Below are positions 52,872 to 60,066 of a stretch of 64,000 bases of DNA, in pieces. Under the pieces are notes generated by a model. The model made no database searches. It was not told where the DNA came from and saw only the letters and a list, made by a program, of their open reading frames with translations. Source of the DNA: Micromonospora zingiberis (lineage in GTDB: Bacteria > Actinomycetota > Actinomycetes > Mycobacteriales > Micromonosporaceae); NCBI RefSeq assembly GCF_004331455.1, contig NZ_SJJR01000004.1:1-64000 (forward strand), written 5' to 3'. Positions within the stretch are counted from its first letter, which is position 1, and every line of letters begins with the position of its first letter. Both the position numbers and the translations under genes were made by a program.

Positions 52872-54059
52872 ATGACGCATCGCATTGTCGTCCTCGGAGC
52901 CGGCTACGCGGGGGCCAGCGCCGCCGGCCGCCTCGCCCGACGACTGCACCCCGACCACACCGAGATCACCGTCGTCAACGCCGCCCCCGAGTTCGTCGAG
53001 CGGGTCCGCCTGCACCAGCTCGCCACCGGGCAGCACCTCACGCGTCGTACGCTGCGCGACATCTTCGCCGGCAGCGGCGTGCGGGTACGGGTGGCGCGGG
53101 TGACCGGCGTCGACGTGGAGCGCAGAACCGTCGCGCTCGACGCCGACGAGATCGGCTACGACACGCTCGTCTACGCCCTCGGCAGCACCGCCGCCGACCA
53201 GGGCGTACCCGGCGTCGCCGAGCACGCCCACGACGTCGCCGGCAGCGCCTCCGCGCTGCGGTTGCGGGAACGCCTGGCCGACCTCGATGCCGGCGGGACC
53301 GTGCTGATCGTCGGTGGCGGGCTCACCGGTCTCGAAGCGGCCACCGAGATCGCCGAGGCCCGACCCGACCTCGACGTCGCGATCGCCAGCCGGGGCGGGC
53401 TCGGCGACTGGCTCGACGCGGGGGCCCAGCAGCACCTGGCGGAGGTGTTCGACCGGCTCGGCATCGCCGTGCACGCGCACACCGACGTGGCCCGGGTCGA
53501 GGCGACCGGCGTCGTCACCGGCGACGGCCGGCGCATCCCGGCCGAGGTGACCGTGTGGTCGGCCGGCTTCGCCGTACACCCGATCGCCGCCGCGACGACC
53601 CTGACGGTGGCGCCGAGCGGCCAGATCGTGGTCGATGCCACGATGCGCTCGGTGTCGCACCCCGACGTGTACGCCATCGGGGACGCCGCGCTCGCCGAGG
53701 GCCCCGGCGGCAAGCCGCTGCGGATGGCCTGCGCCTCGGGGGTCCCGATGGCCTGGCAGGCGGCCGACGCCATCGCCGCCCGGCTGACCGGCCGGCCGGT
53801 CCCCAAGGTGCTGCTGCGCTACTTCAACCAGTGCGTCAGCCTCGGCCGTCGGGACGGTCTCATCCAGTTCGTGACCGCCGACGACCGGACCAAGGCGTTC
53901 CACGTGCGGGGCAGGCTGGCAGCTCGCTACAAGGAGTTGGTCTGCCGGGGCGCGGCGTGGCTCGTCTCCCACCCGACGCTTCTGCTGCCGACCCGGCGCC
54001 GTCGCATCGACGCGCTCGCCGCGGACGGCACCGCCCGCCCGTCGACCTCTGGTGTCTAG
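52872..54059 (+). CDS. FAD-dependent NAD(P)H oxidoreductase, probable ECF41 target
   Basis: ATG 52872 follows AAGGAGTGGGAG; 395 residues. The FAD Rossmann motif VVLGAGYAGASAAG (5-18), the second nucleotide motif TVLIVGGGLTGLEAATE (about 145), and the FAD-binding VYAIGDAAL (about 275) are in the order of type II NADH dehydrogenases and quinone reductases. No membrane span is obvious beyond a C-terminal amphipathic stretch. It could recycle quinones or detoxify. Its position after the ECF41 gene matches the oxidoreductase class of ECF41 partner genes. Confidence 0.85.
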   Translation: MTHRIVVLGAGYAGASAAGRLARRLHPDHTEITVVNAAPEFVERVRLHQLATGQHLTRRTLRDIFAGSGVRVRVARVTGVDVERRTVALDADEIGYDTLVYALGSTAADQGVPGVAEHAHDVAGSASALRLRERLADLDAGGTVLIVGGGLTGLEAATEIAEARPDLDVAIASRGGLGDWLDAGAQQHLAEVFDRLGIAVHAHTDVARVEATGVVTGDGRRIPAEVTVWSAGFAVHPIAAATTLTVAPSGQIVVDATMRSVSHPDVYAIGDAALAEGPGGKPLRMACASGVPMAWQAADAIAARLTGRPVPKVLLRYFNQCVSLGRRDGLIQFVTADDRTKAFHVRGRLAARYKELVCRGAAWLVSHPTLLLPTRRRRIDALAADGTARPSTSGV

Positions 54060-54062
54060 GAC

Positions 54063-54083
54063 TCCACCTCGGGGCGAGGTGGA
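54063..54083. terminator. Hairpin between convergent genes
   Basis: TCCACCTCG GGG CGAGGTGGA is perfect with a three-base loop. It lies between the oxidoreductase stop (54059) and the AraC stop (54121). Confidence 0.8.
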
Positions 54084-54120
54084 ATCCAGTTGGCTGCCCG
54101 GCCGTACCCCGCCGGTCCGG

Positions 54121-54873
54121 TCAGGGCCGGAAGCTGGCCTGGTACTCGGTGGGGGTACGGCCGGTCAGCTCCCGAAAGGCGGCGTTGAACGCCGACAGCG
54201 AGCGGTAGCCGACCAGGAAGGCGATCCGGGTCACCGGGGCGTCGCCCGTGGACAGTTCCTCGATGGCGCGCAGCACCCGCATCCGGCGCAGCGCCGCCCG
54301 CCAGGTCATGCCGGTCTCGTCGGCGAAGCGGCGGGCCAGCGACCGGGGCGCCAGCCCCACCTCGTACGCCAGGTCCTCGAAGCGGACCTCCTCGCCGAGT
54401 CGCTGCTCGGTCAGCCGGAGGACGCGTCGCAACTGCGGAGACCGGCCGACCGGCACCACCACCGGGCTCGGCTGCTCGGCCAGCCGCCAGGTCACCGCCG
54501 CGAGCGCGGCGAACAGCGTCTCGGCGTACGTGGGGAGTGGCTCGTCGCTCTCGCCCCACTCGCCGCACTCGGCGACCAGGGCCCGCGCCAACGGGCTGAG
54601 GTCGAACACGGTCAGCGGTGCCGGTGGCGGTGCGGTGAACGCGGTGTCGAACAACACCGACGCGGTGGTGACCGGCTGCGGGATGCTCACCCGGATACGC
54701 TGCCCCGCTTCGATCAGGGCGGCTCGGGCCGGCGGTAACAACCACACCCGGTCCTGCGCCTCCAGCCGGAGGGCACCGACGGAGGCGCAGAGCAGGTAGT
54801 GGCGGTCCACGCAGAGGTCACGCGCCGGCTCCGCCCGGAACGTCCGGACGAAGCTGTACGCCTTGCGGCTCAC
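54121..54873 (-). CDS. AraC-family transcriptional regulator
   Basis: GTG 54873 gives 250 residues. The N-terminal half is a cupin-like sensor (CVDRHYLLCASVGALRLEAQDRVWLLPPA). The C-terminal half has two HTH motifs: VRFEDLAYEVGLAPRSLARRFADETG and VTRIAFLVGYRSLSAFNAAFRELTGRTPTEY. It follows the ABM gene by 46 bp on the same strand and may be cotranscribed. The effector is unknown. Confidence 0.87.
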   Translation of the reverse strand: MSRKAYSFVRTFRAEPARDLCVDRHYLLCASVGALRLEAQDRVWLLPPARAALIEAGQRIRVSIPQPVTTASVLFDTAFTAPPPAPLTVFDLSPLARALVAECGEWGESDEPLPTYAETLFAALAAVTWRLAEQPSPVVVPVGRSPQLRRVLRLTEQRLGEEVRFEDLAYEVGLAPRSLARRFADETGMTWRAALRRMRVLRAIEELSTGDAPVTRIAFLVGYRSLSAFNAAFRELTGRTPTEYQASFRP

Positions 54874-54919
54874 CGGGGCCCTCGCACCGGCCGATGGTAG
54901 GGGTGCCCGCCGTGGCCGG

Positions 54920-55222
54920 TCAGCCGACCGTCTCCCACAGTTCGGCGCGGAACCGTCGGCTCACCGGAGCCTCGATCATCATGGGCCGCAGCGCCGTGCC
55001 CGAGCGCGCGAAGGAGTCCGACGCCAGGTACCCGGCGAACGAGGTCTCGTCCGCCCACTCGTGCACGATGCTGACCCGGGTGTCGTCCTCCCGGCAGGCG
55101 TGGACCCGGAAGGCCAGGTTGCCGGGCATCGCCCGGACCTGGTCACGCTCGCCGTCGAGCCGGGCCAGGGCGGTCGGGCGGTCGACGGCGGCGGTCCTGA
55201 AATCGACCATGGCGATGATCAC
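54920..55222 (-). CDS. Antibiotic biosynthesis monooxygenase (ABM) domain protein
   Basis: GTG 55222 follows GGAGGTACC; 100 residues. It has a dimeric alpha/beta ferredoxin-like pattern (ALARLDGERDQVRAMPGNLAFRV, VSIVHEWADETSFAGYLASDSF) with the ABM core. Members act as cofactor-free oxygenases of aromatics or as small quinol oxidases; many have unknown substrates. The AraC gene just downstream is a likely functional neighbour. Confidence 0.75.
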   Translation of the reverse strand: MIIAMVDFRTAAVDRPTALARLDGERDQVRAMPGNLAFRVHACREDDTRVSIVHEWADETSFAGYLASDSFARSGTALRPMMIEAPVSRRFRAELWETVG

Positions 55223-55349
55223 GGGGTACCTCCGGAGGCGGGCGGCGGCTGCCGCAGGCGAACGCTCCGATCCTCGCCCCGCAGCCGGCCGTCCCGCCGC
55301 CGTCAGTCGGACAGGTTCCCGCTCCCACCGGCCACCCGAGAGCCGGACC

Positions 55350-55538
55350 TCAGTGGCGCTTTGCGTGTTCGAGGAAGGCGCGCCAGGCGGTCGGGTCGAT
55401 GGCGAGGACCGGGCCGCTAGGGTCCTTGCTGTCCCGCACGGCGACCACGCCGCCCAGGTCGTCAGCCACCTCGACACACTCGCCGCCGCTGGTGCCGCTG
55501 CGGGTGGCCTTTCTCCACCGAGCGTTACTGAGGTCCAT
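55350..55538 (-). CDS. DUF397 protein (orphan)
   Basis: The product has 62 residues from ATG 55538. ARWRKATRSGTSGGECVEVAD and VRDSKDPSGPVL are the DUF397 signature. These proteins usually sit beside an XRE/DUF5753 regulator and are thought to act as antitoxin-like or BldB-associated partners. Here no such regulator is next to it, so it is an orphan or its partner is elsewhere. Confidence 0.88.
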   Translation of the reverse strand: MDLSNARWRKATRSGTSGGECVEVADDLGGVVAVRDSKDPSGPVLAIDPTAWRAFLEHAKRH

Positions 55539-55861
55539 GCTGGCCTCCTGGAGTCAGTGTTGCTTGGTGTGTTGGAGGGAATCGCCAAGATCGCCAACGG
55601 TCACCGATCGGCTGCCAAGATCCACCGAGGGTCACCGTGGTCAGGCTCGATGCATTCCGGGCGTAGCGGTGTCCTCAGCAGACTGTCACGCATGCGGATC
55701 CGCTCCCATCCACGCCGGGACGGGGTGGGTTCTGCGCCGGGGCCACCCCACGCCTTCCCCCGCGTCGGGTGGCCCCGGGTCCATCGGTCGACGTGGGTAC
55801 GTTTCTTGTCGCCAGAGCGACAAGAAACGTACCCACGGATGTCTTTCCTGGGAGGTCGACC
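55539..55861. other. 323-bp region between DUF397 and the tiny ORFs
   Basis: It contains a 10-bp-arm hairpin GGGGCCACCC/GGGTGGCCCC (55739-55776) and the perfect 21-bp-arm repeat at 55792-55837. No remnant of a missing XRE regulator is recognisable. Confidence 0.4.
55792..55837. repeat. Perfect inverted repeat, 21-bp arms, CAGA loop
   Basis: The left arm begins CGTGGGTACGTTTCTTG and the right arm is its exact complement ending GTACCCACG. No mismatch is present over 42 bases, which is unusual among the window's palindromes. It ends two bases before an ATG at 55839. Confidence 0.9.
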
Positions 55862-56141
55862 GTGCGGGTCGCCTGGTTCCTCTGCCCGACCACGCTGCTG
55901 CCCCGCCGCCGCGCCCGCCGCCGCGCCCGCCACCGCGCCCGCCGGCACCATCCGGCGCCGCCACCGCGAGGATCCGCGCCGGACGAGCGGGCCACCGGGG
56001 GACCTGCCCCGGCGCGAGCCGGGGGCCGGGCTGCCGGCGTGGAGCGGTGAGTCGACCCGGCCGCTGCCGGTGCGGCAGCCTGGGCGGCCCGGCTGGTTGA
56101 TGCCGGGTCAGCGGTGGCGGGCCAACGGTGGTCACTGGTGA
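55839..56141 (+). CDS. Overlapping frame whose C-terminal part looks coding
   Basis: ATG 55839 to the stop at 56141 encodes 100 residues; the last 50 have strong GC3 bias and a Pro/Arg/Trp-rich ending (LPVRQPGRPGWLMPGQRW) that looks conserved in style. The start of this frame has poor bias. Its stop overlaps GTG 56138 of the next ORF. It may be the 3' half of a protein that starts at 55862 in the other frame. Confidence 0.4.
   Translation: MSFLGGRPCGSPGSSARPRCCPAAAPAAAPATAPAGTIRRRHREDPRRTSGPPGDLPRREPGAGLPAWSGESTRPLPVRQPGRPGWLMPGQRWRANGGHW
55862..56050 (+). CDS. Small basic protein, possible (62 residues)
   Basis: GTG 55862 lies after GGGAGG and gives 62 residues, very rich in Arg (LLPRRRARRRARHRARRHHP). 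GC3 is high in this frame for the first 20 codons only; past about 55930 another frame (open from 55839 to a stop at 56141) has the better GC3 and ends RPGWLMPGQRWRANGGHW. Either a frameshift joins the two, or only one is real. No function is known. Confidence 0.35.
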   Translation: MRVAWFLCPTTLLPRRRARRRARHRARRHHPAPPPRGSAPDERATGGPAPARAGGRAAGVER

Positions 56142-56251
56142 TCACGACACGGCTGCCCACGCCCGGCGACGGTCCTGACCCGAAGGCCCTGTTCGACCGC
56201 TTCCTCAGCTGGGCCGCACCCCGCCGCCGGGCGAGCGGGCCGCCGACGTGA
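56138..56251 (+). CDS. 37-residue protein, unknown
   Basis: GTG 56138 overlaps the upstream stop (GTGA). The sequence VITTRLPTPGDGPDPKALFD then RFLSWAAPRRRASG has strong codon bias and an amphipathic helix. The four-base overlap supports real translation coupling. Function unknown. Confidence 0.5.
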   Translation: MITTRLPTPGDGPDPKALFDRFLSWAAPRRRASGPPT

Positions 56252-56276
56252 GACGGACCGGGGCGGACGCCGTTCG

Positions 56277-56810
56277 TCACCGGCTCGACGGGGCCGCCGT
56301 TGGCAGGGTGGCGATCACGAGGCGTTCCACGTCGGCCCAGGTGGGCGTGGATCGACCGTAGCCGGGTACCGGGCGTTGGGGGCCGAAGAAGTACTGGTGT
56401 GCGACCGTGCCACGGATCGCGGCGTGCACCTCGGGATGGTCGTCCACGAAGTGGGTGAGGGCCAGGTCCAGGCAGTGCAGCCGCTTGTCGGACCGGGCCC
56501 GGCAGAACCGGACCCGGGCGGGGTCGACGCCGCTGCGCCGGTGGAAGTCGTGGGCGGCCAGCCAGCGCAGGGTACGGGCCTGGACGCGTGGGCCGCACTT
56601 GGAGACCAGCCAGACCTGGCCGCCGAAGCGGGGGACCAGCCGGGCGATGGTCTCGACGGCGCCGGGCACCTCCGGGGTGGCCAGCATGGTCGCCTCGTCG
56701 CCACTGAAGAAGGCGGTGTCACCGCCGCCCGGATGGGCGGGACCGTCGATGATGACCCGGCCGATGTCGATGCCGAGCCGGGGAGTTTCCTCGTTCATGT
56801 CGCTCAGCAT
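56277..56810 (-). CDS. HAD-like small phosphatase-fold protein
   Basis: The product has 177 residues from ATG 56810 (ATG 56798 possible). GIDIGRVIIDG resembles a HAD motif I with Asp; the second Asp is replaced by Gly-Arg, so catalysis may be altered. VSKCGPRVQARTLRWL is the motif II region and THFVDDHPEV a motif IV-like acidic pair. The protein resembles bacterial HAD proteins of unknown substrate. It is divergent from the LysR gene. Confidence 0.65.
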   Translation of the reverse strand: MLSDMNEETPRLGIDIGRVIIDGPAHPGGGDTAFFSGDEATMLATPEVPGAVETIARLVPRFGGQVWLVSKCGPRVQARTLRWLAAHDFHRRSGVDPARVRFCRARSDKRLHCLDLALTHFVDDHPEVHAAIRGTVAHQYFFGPQRPVPGYGRSTPTWADVERLVIATLPTAAPSSR

Positions 56811-56868
56811 CGATCCTGAAGGGCGTACGCAGAACTATTGATTTGTCGACCATCTATAGTCCTGGGCT

Positions 56869-57777
56869 ATGGCTGGGCGGGATCTGTTGGAGGCCGACGC
56901 GCTGCGGTCGTTCGCGGTCTTCGCCGAGCACCGCAACTTCACCCTGGCTGCGGCGGCGCTGCACATCAGCCAACCCGCCCTGCACGTCAAGATCCGGAAG
57001 CTGGCCGAGGCGCTCGGCGTCGAACTGTACGAGCGCGACGGGCGCCGACTGACGCTGACCGCCGCCGGTGTACAACTCGCCGCGTACGCGCAGGACTCGC
57101 GGCGGCGGGCCGACGAGTTTCTGCGGGAGCTGCACCATGATCCGGCGCCCACGCTCACCATCGCCGCCGGTCGGGGCGCGCTGCGCTGGGTGATCGGCGA
57201 GGCGATCCGCCAGGTCGGCCGGCGCGGGCGTCGGGTGCAGGTGATCACCGCCGACCGCGACGCCGCGCTCTCCGCGCTCTCCGCCGGCCGGGCCGACCTG
57301 GCCGTCATCGCGCACGATCCGCCGAGCCGGCAGGTCGAGGCGCGGCAGATCGCCGCGTACCGGCAGGTGCTCGTGCTCGCCGAGGCGCACCCGCTGGCCG
57401 CCCGCCGGCAGGTCCGGCTGCGTGACCTCGACGGCCTGGACCTGGTGGTGCCCCCGGCCGGTCGGCCGCACCGGCGGGCACTGGACCGCGCGCTGCTCGA
57501 CGCGGGCGTACGGTGGCAGGTCGCCGCCGAGGTCGACGGGTGGGACCTGCTGGTGCACCTGGCCGCGCTCGGTGTCGGCGCCACCGTCGTCAACGGCTGT
57601 GTCGGGCTGCCCGACGGCCTGCGCGCCGTGCCGGTCGACGGGCTGCCCGAGGTCCGCTACTGGGCCACCTGGCGGCCACCCCGCGCCCACCTGGTACGCG
57701 ACCTGCTCGACCAGTTCCGGCCGGCCGGTGGTGCGGCCGAGCGTCGGCGCTCCGGCGCGCAGGAGCCGCCACGTTGA
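56869..57777 (+). CDS. LysR-family transcriptional regulator
   Basis: The product has 302 residues from ATG 56869. The N-terminal winged HTH (ALRSFAVFAEHRNFTLAAAALHISQPALHVKIRKL) is classic LysR; the rest is a periplasmic-binding-like effector domain. A CTAT...ATAG imperfect palindrome (about 56835-56859) sits before the gene and could be the autoregulatory site. Its stop overlaps the start of the downstream KptA gene (TTGA), so the two are translationally coupled. Confidence 0.88.
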   Translation: MAGRDLLEADALRSFAVFAEHRNFTLAAAALHISQPALHVKIRKLAEALGVELYERDGRRLTLTAAGVQLAAYAQDSRRRADEFLRELHHDPAPTLTIAAGRGALRWVIGEAIRQVGRRGRRVQVITADRDAALSALSAGRADLAVIAHDPPSRQVEARQIAAYRQVLVLAEAHPLAARRQVRLRDLDGLDLVVPPAGRPHRRALDRALLDAGVRWQVAAEVDGWDLLVHLAALGVGATVVNGCVGLPDGLRAVPVDGLPEVRYWATWRPPRAHLVRDLLDQFRPAGGAAERRRSGAQEPPR

Positions 57778-58313
57778 CCGATCGAGCGACCTCGACCAGC
57801 AAGTTCCTGGCGTACGTGCTGCGGCACCGGCCGGACGCCGTCGGGCTCACCCTCGACGGGGCCGGCTGGGTGGAGGTGGACGTGCTGCTCGCCGCGCTGG
57901 CCCGGCACGGTCGACCGGTCACCGTCGAACTGCTCGACCAGGTGGCCGCCGGCACCGACAAGCGACGTTTCGAGGTACGCGACGGCTGGATCCGGGCCGC
58001 GCAGGGCCACAGCATCCAGGTCGACCTGCAACTGGCGCCGAGTGCACCCCCGGCGGTGCTCTACCACGGCACCGTGGCCCGGCACCTGCCCGGCATCCGT
58101 GTCGACGGGCTCCAGCCGCGCGGGCGTACCCACGTGCACCTGTCGGCCGACGCGGAGACCGCGGTGTCGGTCGGTGCCCGGCGCGGCACACCGGTGGTGC
58201 TGAGTATCGACGCGGCCGGCATGTACGCCGCCGGCCTCGTCTTCTACCGCGCCGCCAGCGGGGTCTGGCTCACCCCGCACGTGCCACCGCGTTTCGTCGC
58301 CCCGCCCGGGTGA
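57774..58313 (+). CDS. kptA: RNA 2'-phosphotransferase (Tpt1/KptA family)
   Basis: TTG 57774 overlaps the LysR stop and has AGGAG upstream; 179 residues, the usual KptA size. The N-terminal winged domain has KFLAYVLRHRPD and GWVEVDVLLAAL; the ADP-ribosyl-transfer-like domain shows LYHGT, GLQPRGRTHVHLS and VFYRAASGVWLT. The Arg-His-Arg-Arg catalytic set appears complete. In fungi Tpt1 removes the 2'-phosphate from spliced tRNA using NAD+; in bacteria the natural RNA is unknown. Coupling to a LysR regulator is unusual. Confidence 0.9.
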   Translation: MTDRATSTSKFLAYVLRHRPDAVGLTLDGAGWVEVDVLLAALARHGRPVTVELLDQVAAGTDKRRFEVRDGWIRAAQGHSIQVDLQLAPSAPPAVLYHGTVARHLPGIRVDGLQPRGRTHVHLSADAETAVSVGARRGTPVVLSIDAAGMYAAGLVFYRAASGVWLTPHVPPRFVAPPG

Positions 58314-58635
58314 CGCCGGCAAGCCAGGGCATCCACATCCCTTGATATGTTATCGCTCACACGATACCTTCCGAGGCGGGAGCAGGGGCACGCTCGACCC
58401 GCCCTCGCCGGTCCGGGACCCCGGTGAGTGGCCGAGGCCGCGACGCCGACTGACGGGCGACGCCGGTTCCCGGGCGTGGTGTGCGCCTTCGCGCCGATGA
58501 CCTCGGCCGGCTCGGGATCCGCAGTGGACGCCGTCCGTACCGGACGTGCCGCGCGGCAGCGCGAGACCACCGACCACCACCGACGGTGCGCAGCCCGCAC
58601 CTCCCGCGCGTCCACGCGACGCGGAATGGAGCAAC
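58314..58635. other. 322-bp region upstream of the CE1-CBM2 gene
   Basis: It holds a LacI-type operator candidate (58348-58361) and otherwise GC-rich sequence without a supported gene. Confidence 0.4.
58348..58361. promoter_or_regulatory. LacI/GalR-type operator candidate
   Basis: TGTTATCGCTCACA is a near-palindrome; its reverse complement TGTGAGCGATAACA equals the core of E. coli lacO1 with one central base missing. It lies about 275 bp upstream of a secreted carbohydrate esterase gene, where polysaccharide-linked LacI-family control is common. Confidence 0.5.
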
Positions 58636-59949
58636 ATGATGGTGAGATCCAGATCGCTCTTCGCGCCCGCCGCGCTGGCGGCGCTGCTGGTGCTGGCCGT
58701 GGGAGGGGTGGCGCTGGCCACCAGCCCCAGCGCCAGCGCCACGGCGTCGTCGGCCGACGTCGGCACCCTGGCGGCCACCGCCGGCTGCGGCCGGGCACCC
58801 GGGCTCAACAGCGGTACGCACACGATCCAGAGCAACGGCAAGAGCCGCAGCTACATCCTGCGGATACCGGCCAACTACAACAACAACAACCCGTACCGGT
58901 TGGTCATCGGCCTGCACTGGCGCGGCGGTACGGCCGTCGACGTGGACACCGGCCAGACGGTGCAGCGGGACACGTGGTCGTACTACGGGCTGCGGCAGTT
59001 GGCCAACAACAGCACGATCTTCGTGGCACCGCAGGGGCTCAACAACGGCTGGGCCAACTCCGGCGGCGAGGACGTGACCTTCATCGACGACCTGCTCCGG
59101 CAGGTCGAGGCGAACCTGTGCGTGGAGACGACGCAGCGGTTCGCGCTCGGCTTCAGCTGGGGCGGCGGGATGAGCTACGCGCTGGCCTGTGCCCGCCCGA
59201 ACGTGTTCCGGGCCGTCGCGGTGTACGCCGGCGGTCAGATCAGCGGATGCAGCGGCGGCACCGGTCGGATCGCCTACTTCGGCGCGCACGGCATCCGCGA
59301 CGGCGTCCTCGGCATCTCCGGCGGCAGGTCGCTGCGCGACCGGTTCGTGAACAACAACGGCTGCACCCCGCAGAACCCGCCGGAGCCGGCACAGGGCAGC
59401 CTGACCCACCGCACCACCACGTACTCCGGATGCACGGCGGGCTACCCGGTGGTGTGGGCCGCCTTCGACGAGGGCCACATCGCCGCACCGCAGGACGGCG
59501 CAACCGGTGACAGTGGCTCGCGTACCTGGCTGCCGGCCGAGACCTGGCGGTTCTTCACCCAGTTCGGCGGCAGCAACCCGCCGCCGACCAGCCCGCCGCC
59601 GAGCCCGACCACCCCGCCGCCGGGCGGCACCAGCGCGTGCCGGGTCGCGGTGACGGTCAACGCCTGGAACAACGGCCTGACCGAGGACCTCACCATCACC
59701 AACACCGGCAGCAGCACGATCAACGGCTGGTCCCTGGTGTTCACCCTGCCCGGCGGGCAGAACATCACCGGCGGCTGGAACGCCAGCTACTCGCCGACCT
59801 CGGGGCAGGTAACCGCCCGTAACGTCTCGTACAACGGCACCATCGCCCCGGGTGCCTCCGTCGGGATCGGCTTCCAGGCCACCCACACCGGCAACTCCGG
59901 CAGACCGTCGTCGTTCACCCTCAACGGCGCCACCTGCACGCTCGCCTGA
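58636..59949 (+). CDS. Secreted CE1/PHB-depolymerase-type esterase with C-terminal CBM2
   Basis: ATG 58636 with a GGAG upstream gives 437 residues. A signal peptide (about 1-37) precedes an alpha/beta hydrolase domain with nucleophile Ser in GFSWGGGMS (about 175) and His in FDEGHIAAP. A PPPTSPPPSPTTPPP linker joins a CBM2 (about 334-437) ending FTLNGATCTLA. The domain is of the feruloyl/acetyl-xylan esterase or PHB depolymerase type; the CBM2 favours plant cell wall. It is distantly related to the esterase at 49842. Confidence 0.9.
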   Translation: MMVRSRSLFAPAALAALLVLAVGGVALATSPSASATASSADVGTLAATAGCGRAPGLNSGTHTIQSNGKSRSYILRIPANYNNNNPYRLVIGLHWRGGTAVDVDTGQTVQRDTWSYYGLRQLANNSTIFVAPQGLNNGWANSGGEDVTFIDDLLRQVEANLCVETTQRFALGFSWGGGMSYALACARPNVFRAVAVYAGGQISGCSGGTGRIAYFGAHGIRDGVLGISGGRSLRDRFVNNNGCTPQNPPEPAQGSLTHRTTTYSGCTAGYPVVWAAFDEGHIAAPQDGATGDSGSRTWLPAETWRFFTQFGGSNPPPTSPPPSPTTPPPGGTSACRVAVTVNAWNNGLTEDLTITNTGSSTINGWSLVFTLPGGQNITGGWNASYSPTSGQVTARNVSYNGTIAPGASVGIGFQATHTGNSGRPSSFTLNGATCTLA

Positions 59950-59953
59950 GCAC

Positions 59954-59994
59954 CCCACGGCACCCCGAGCCGTCCCGTCTCGGGGTGCCGTGGG
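59954..59994 (+). terminator. Hairpin 1 of a tandem terminator pair
   Basis: CCCACGGCACCCCGAG (59954-59969) pairs exactly with 59979-59994 around nine bases. It follows the esterase stop by four bases. Confidence 0.88.
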
Positions 59995-60025
59995 TCTCGC
60001 GGTCGTGCTGGAGCGCCGACCAACC

Positions 60026-60061
60026 CGTGGCACCCCGAGCCGCTCCGTTCGGGGTGCCACG
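60026..60061 (-). terminator. Hairpin 2 of a tandem terminator pair
   Basis: CGTGGCACCCCGA (60026-60038) pairs exactly with 60049-60061. It sits five bases from the stop of the leftward E2 gene. Both hairpins share GGCACCCCGAGCCG, so one likely copied from the other. Confidence 0.88.
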
Positions 60062-60066
60062 GAGCG

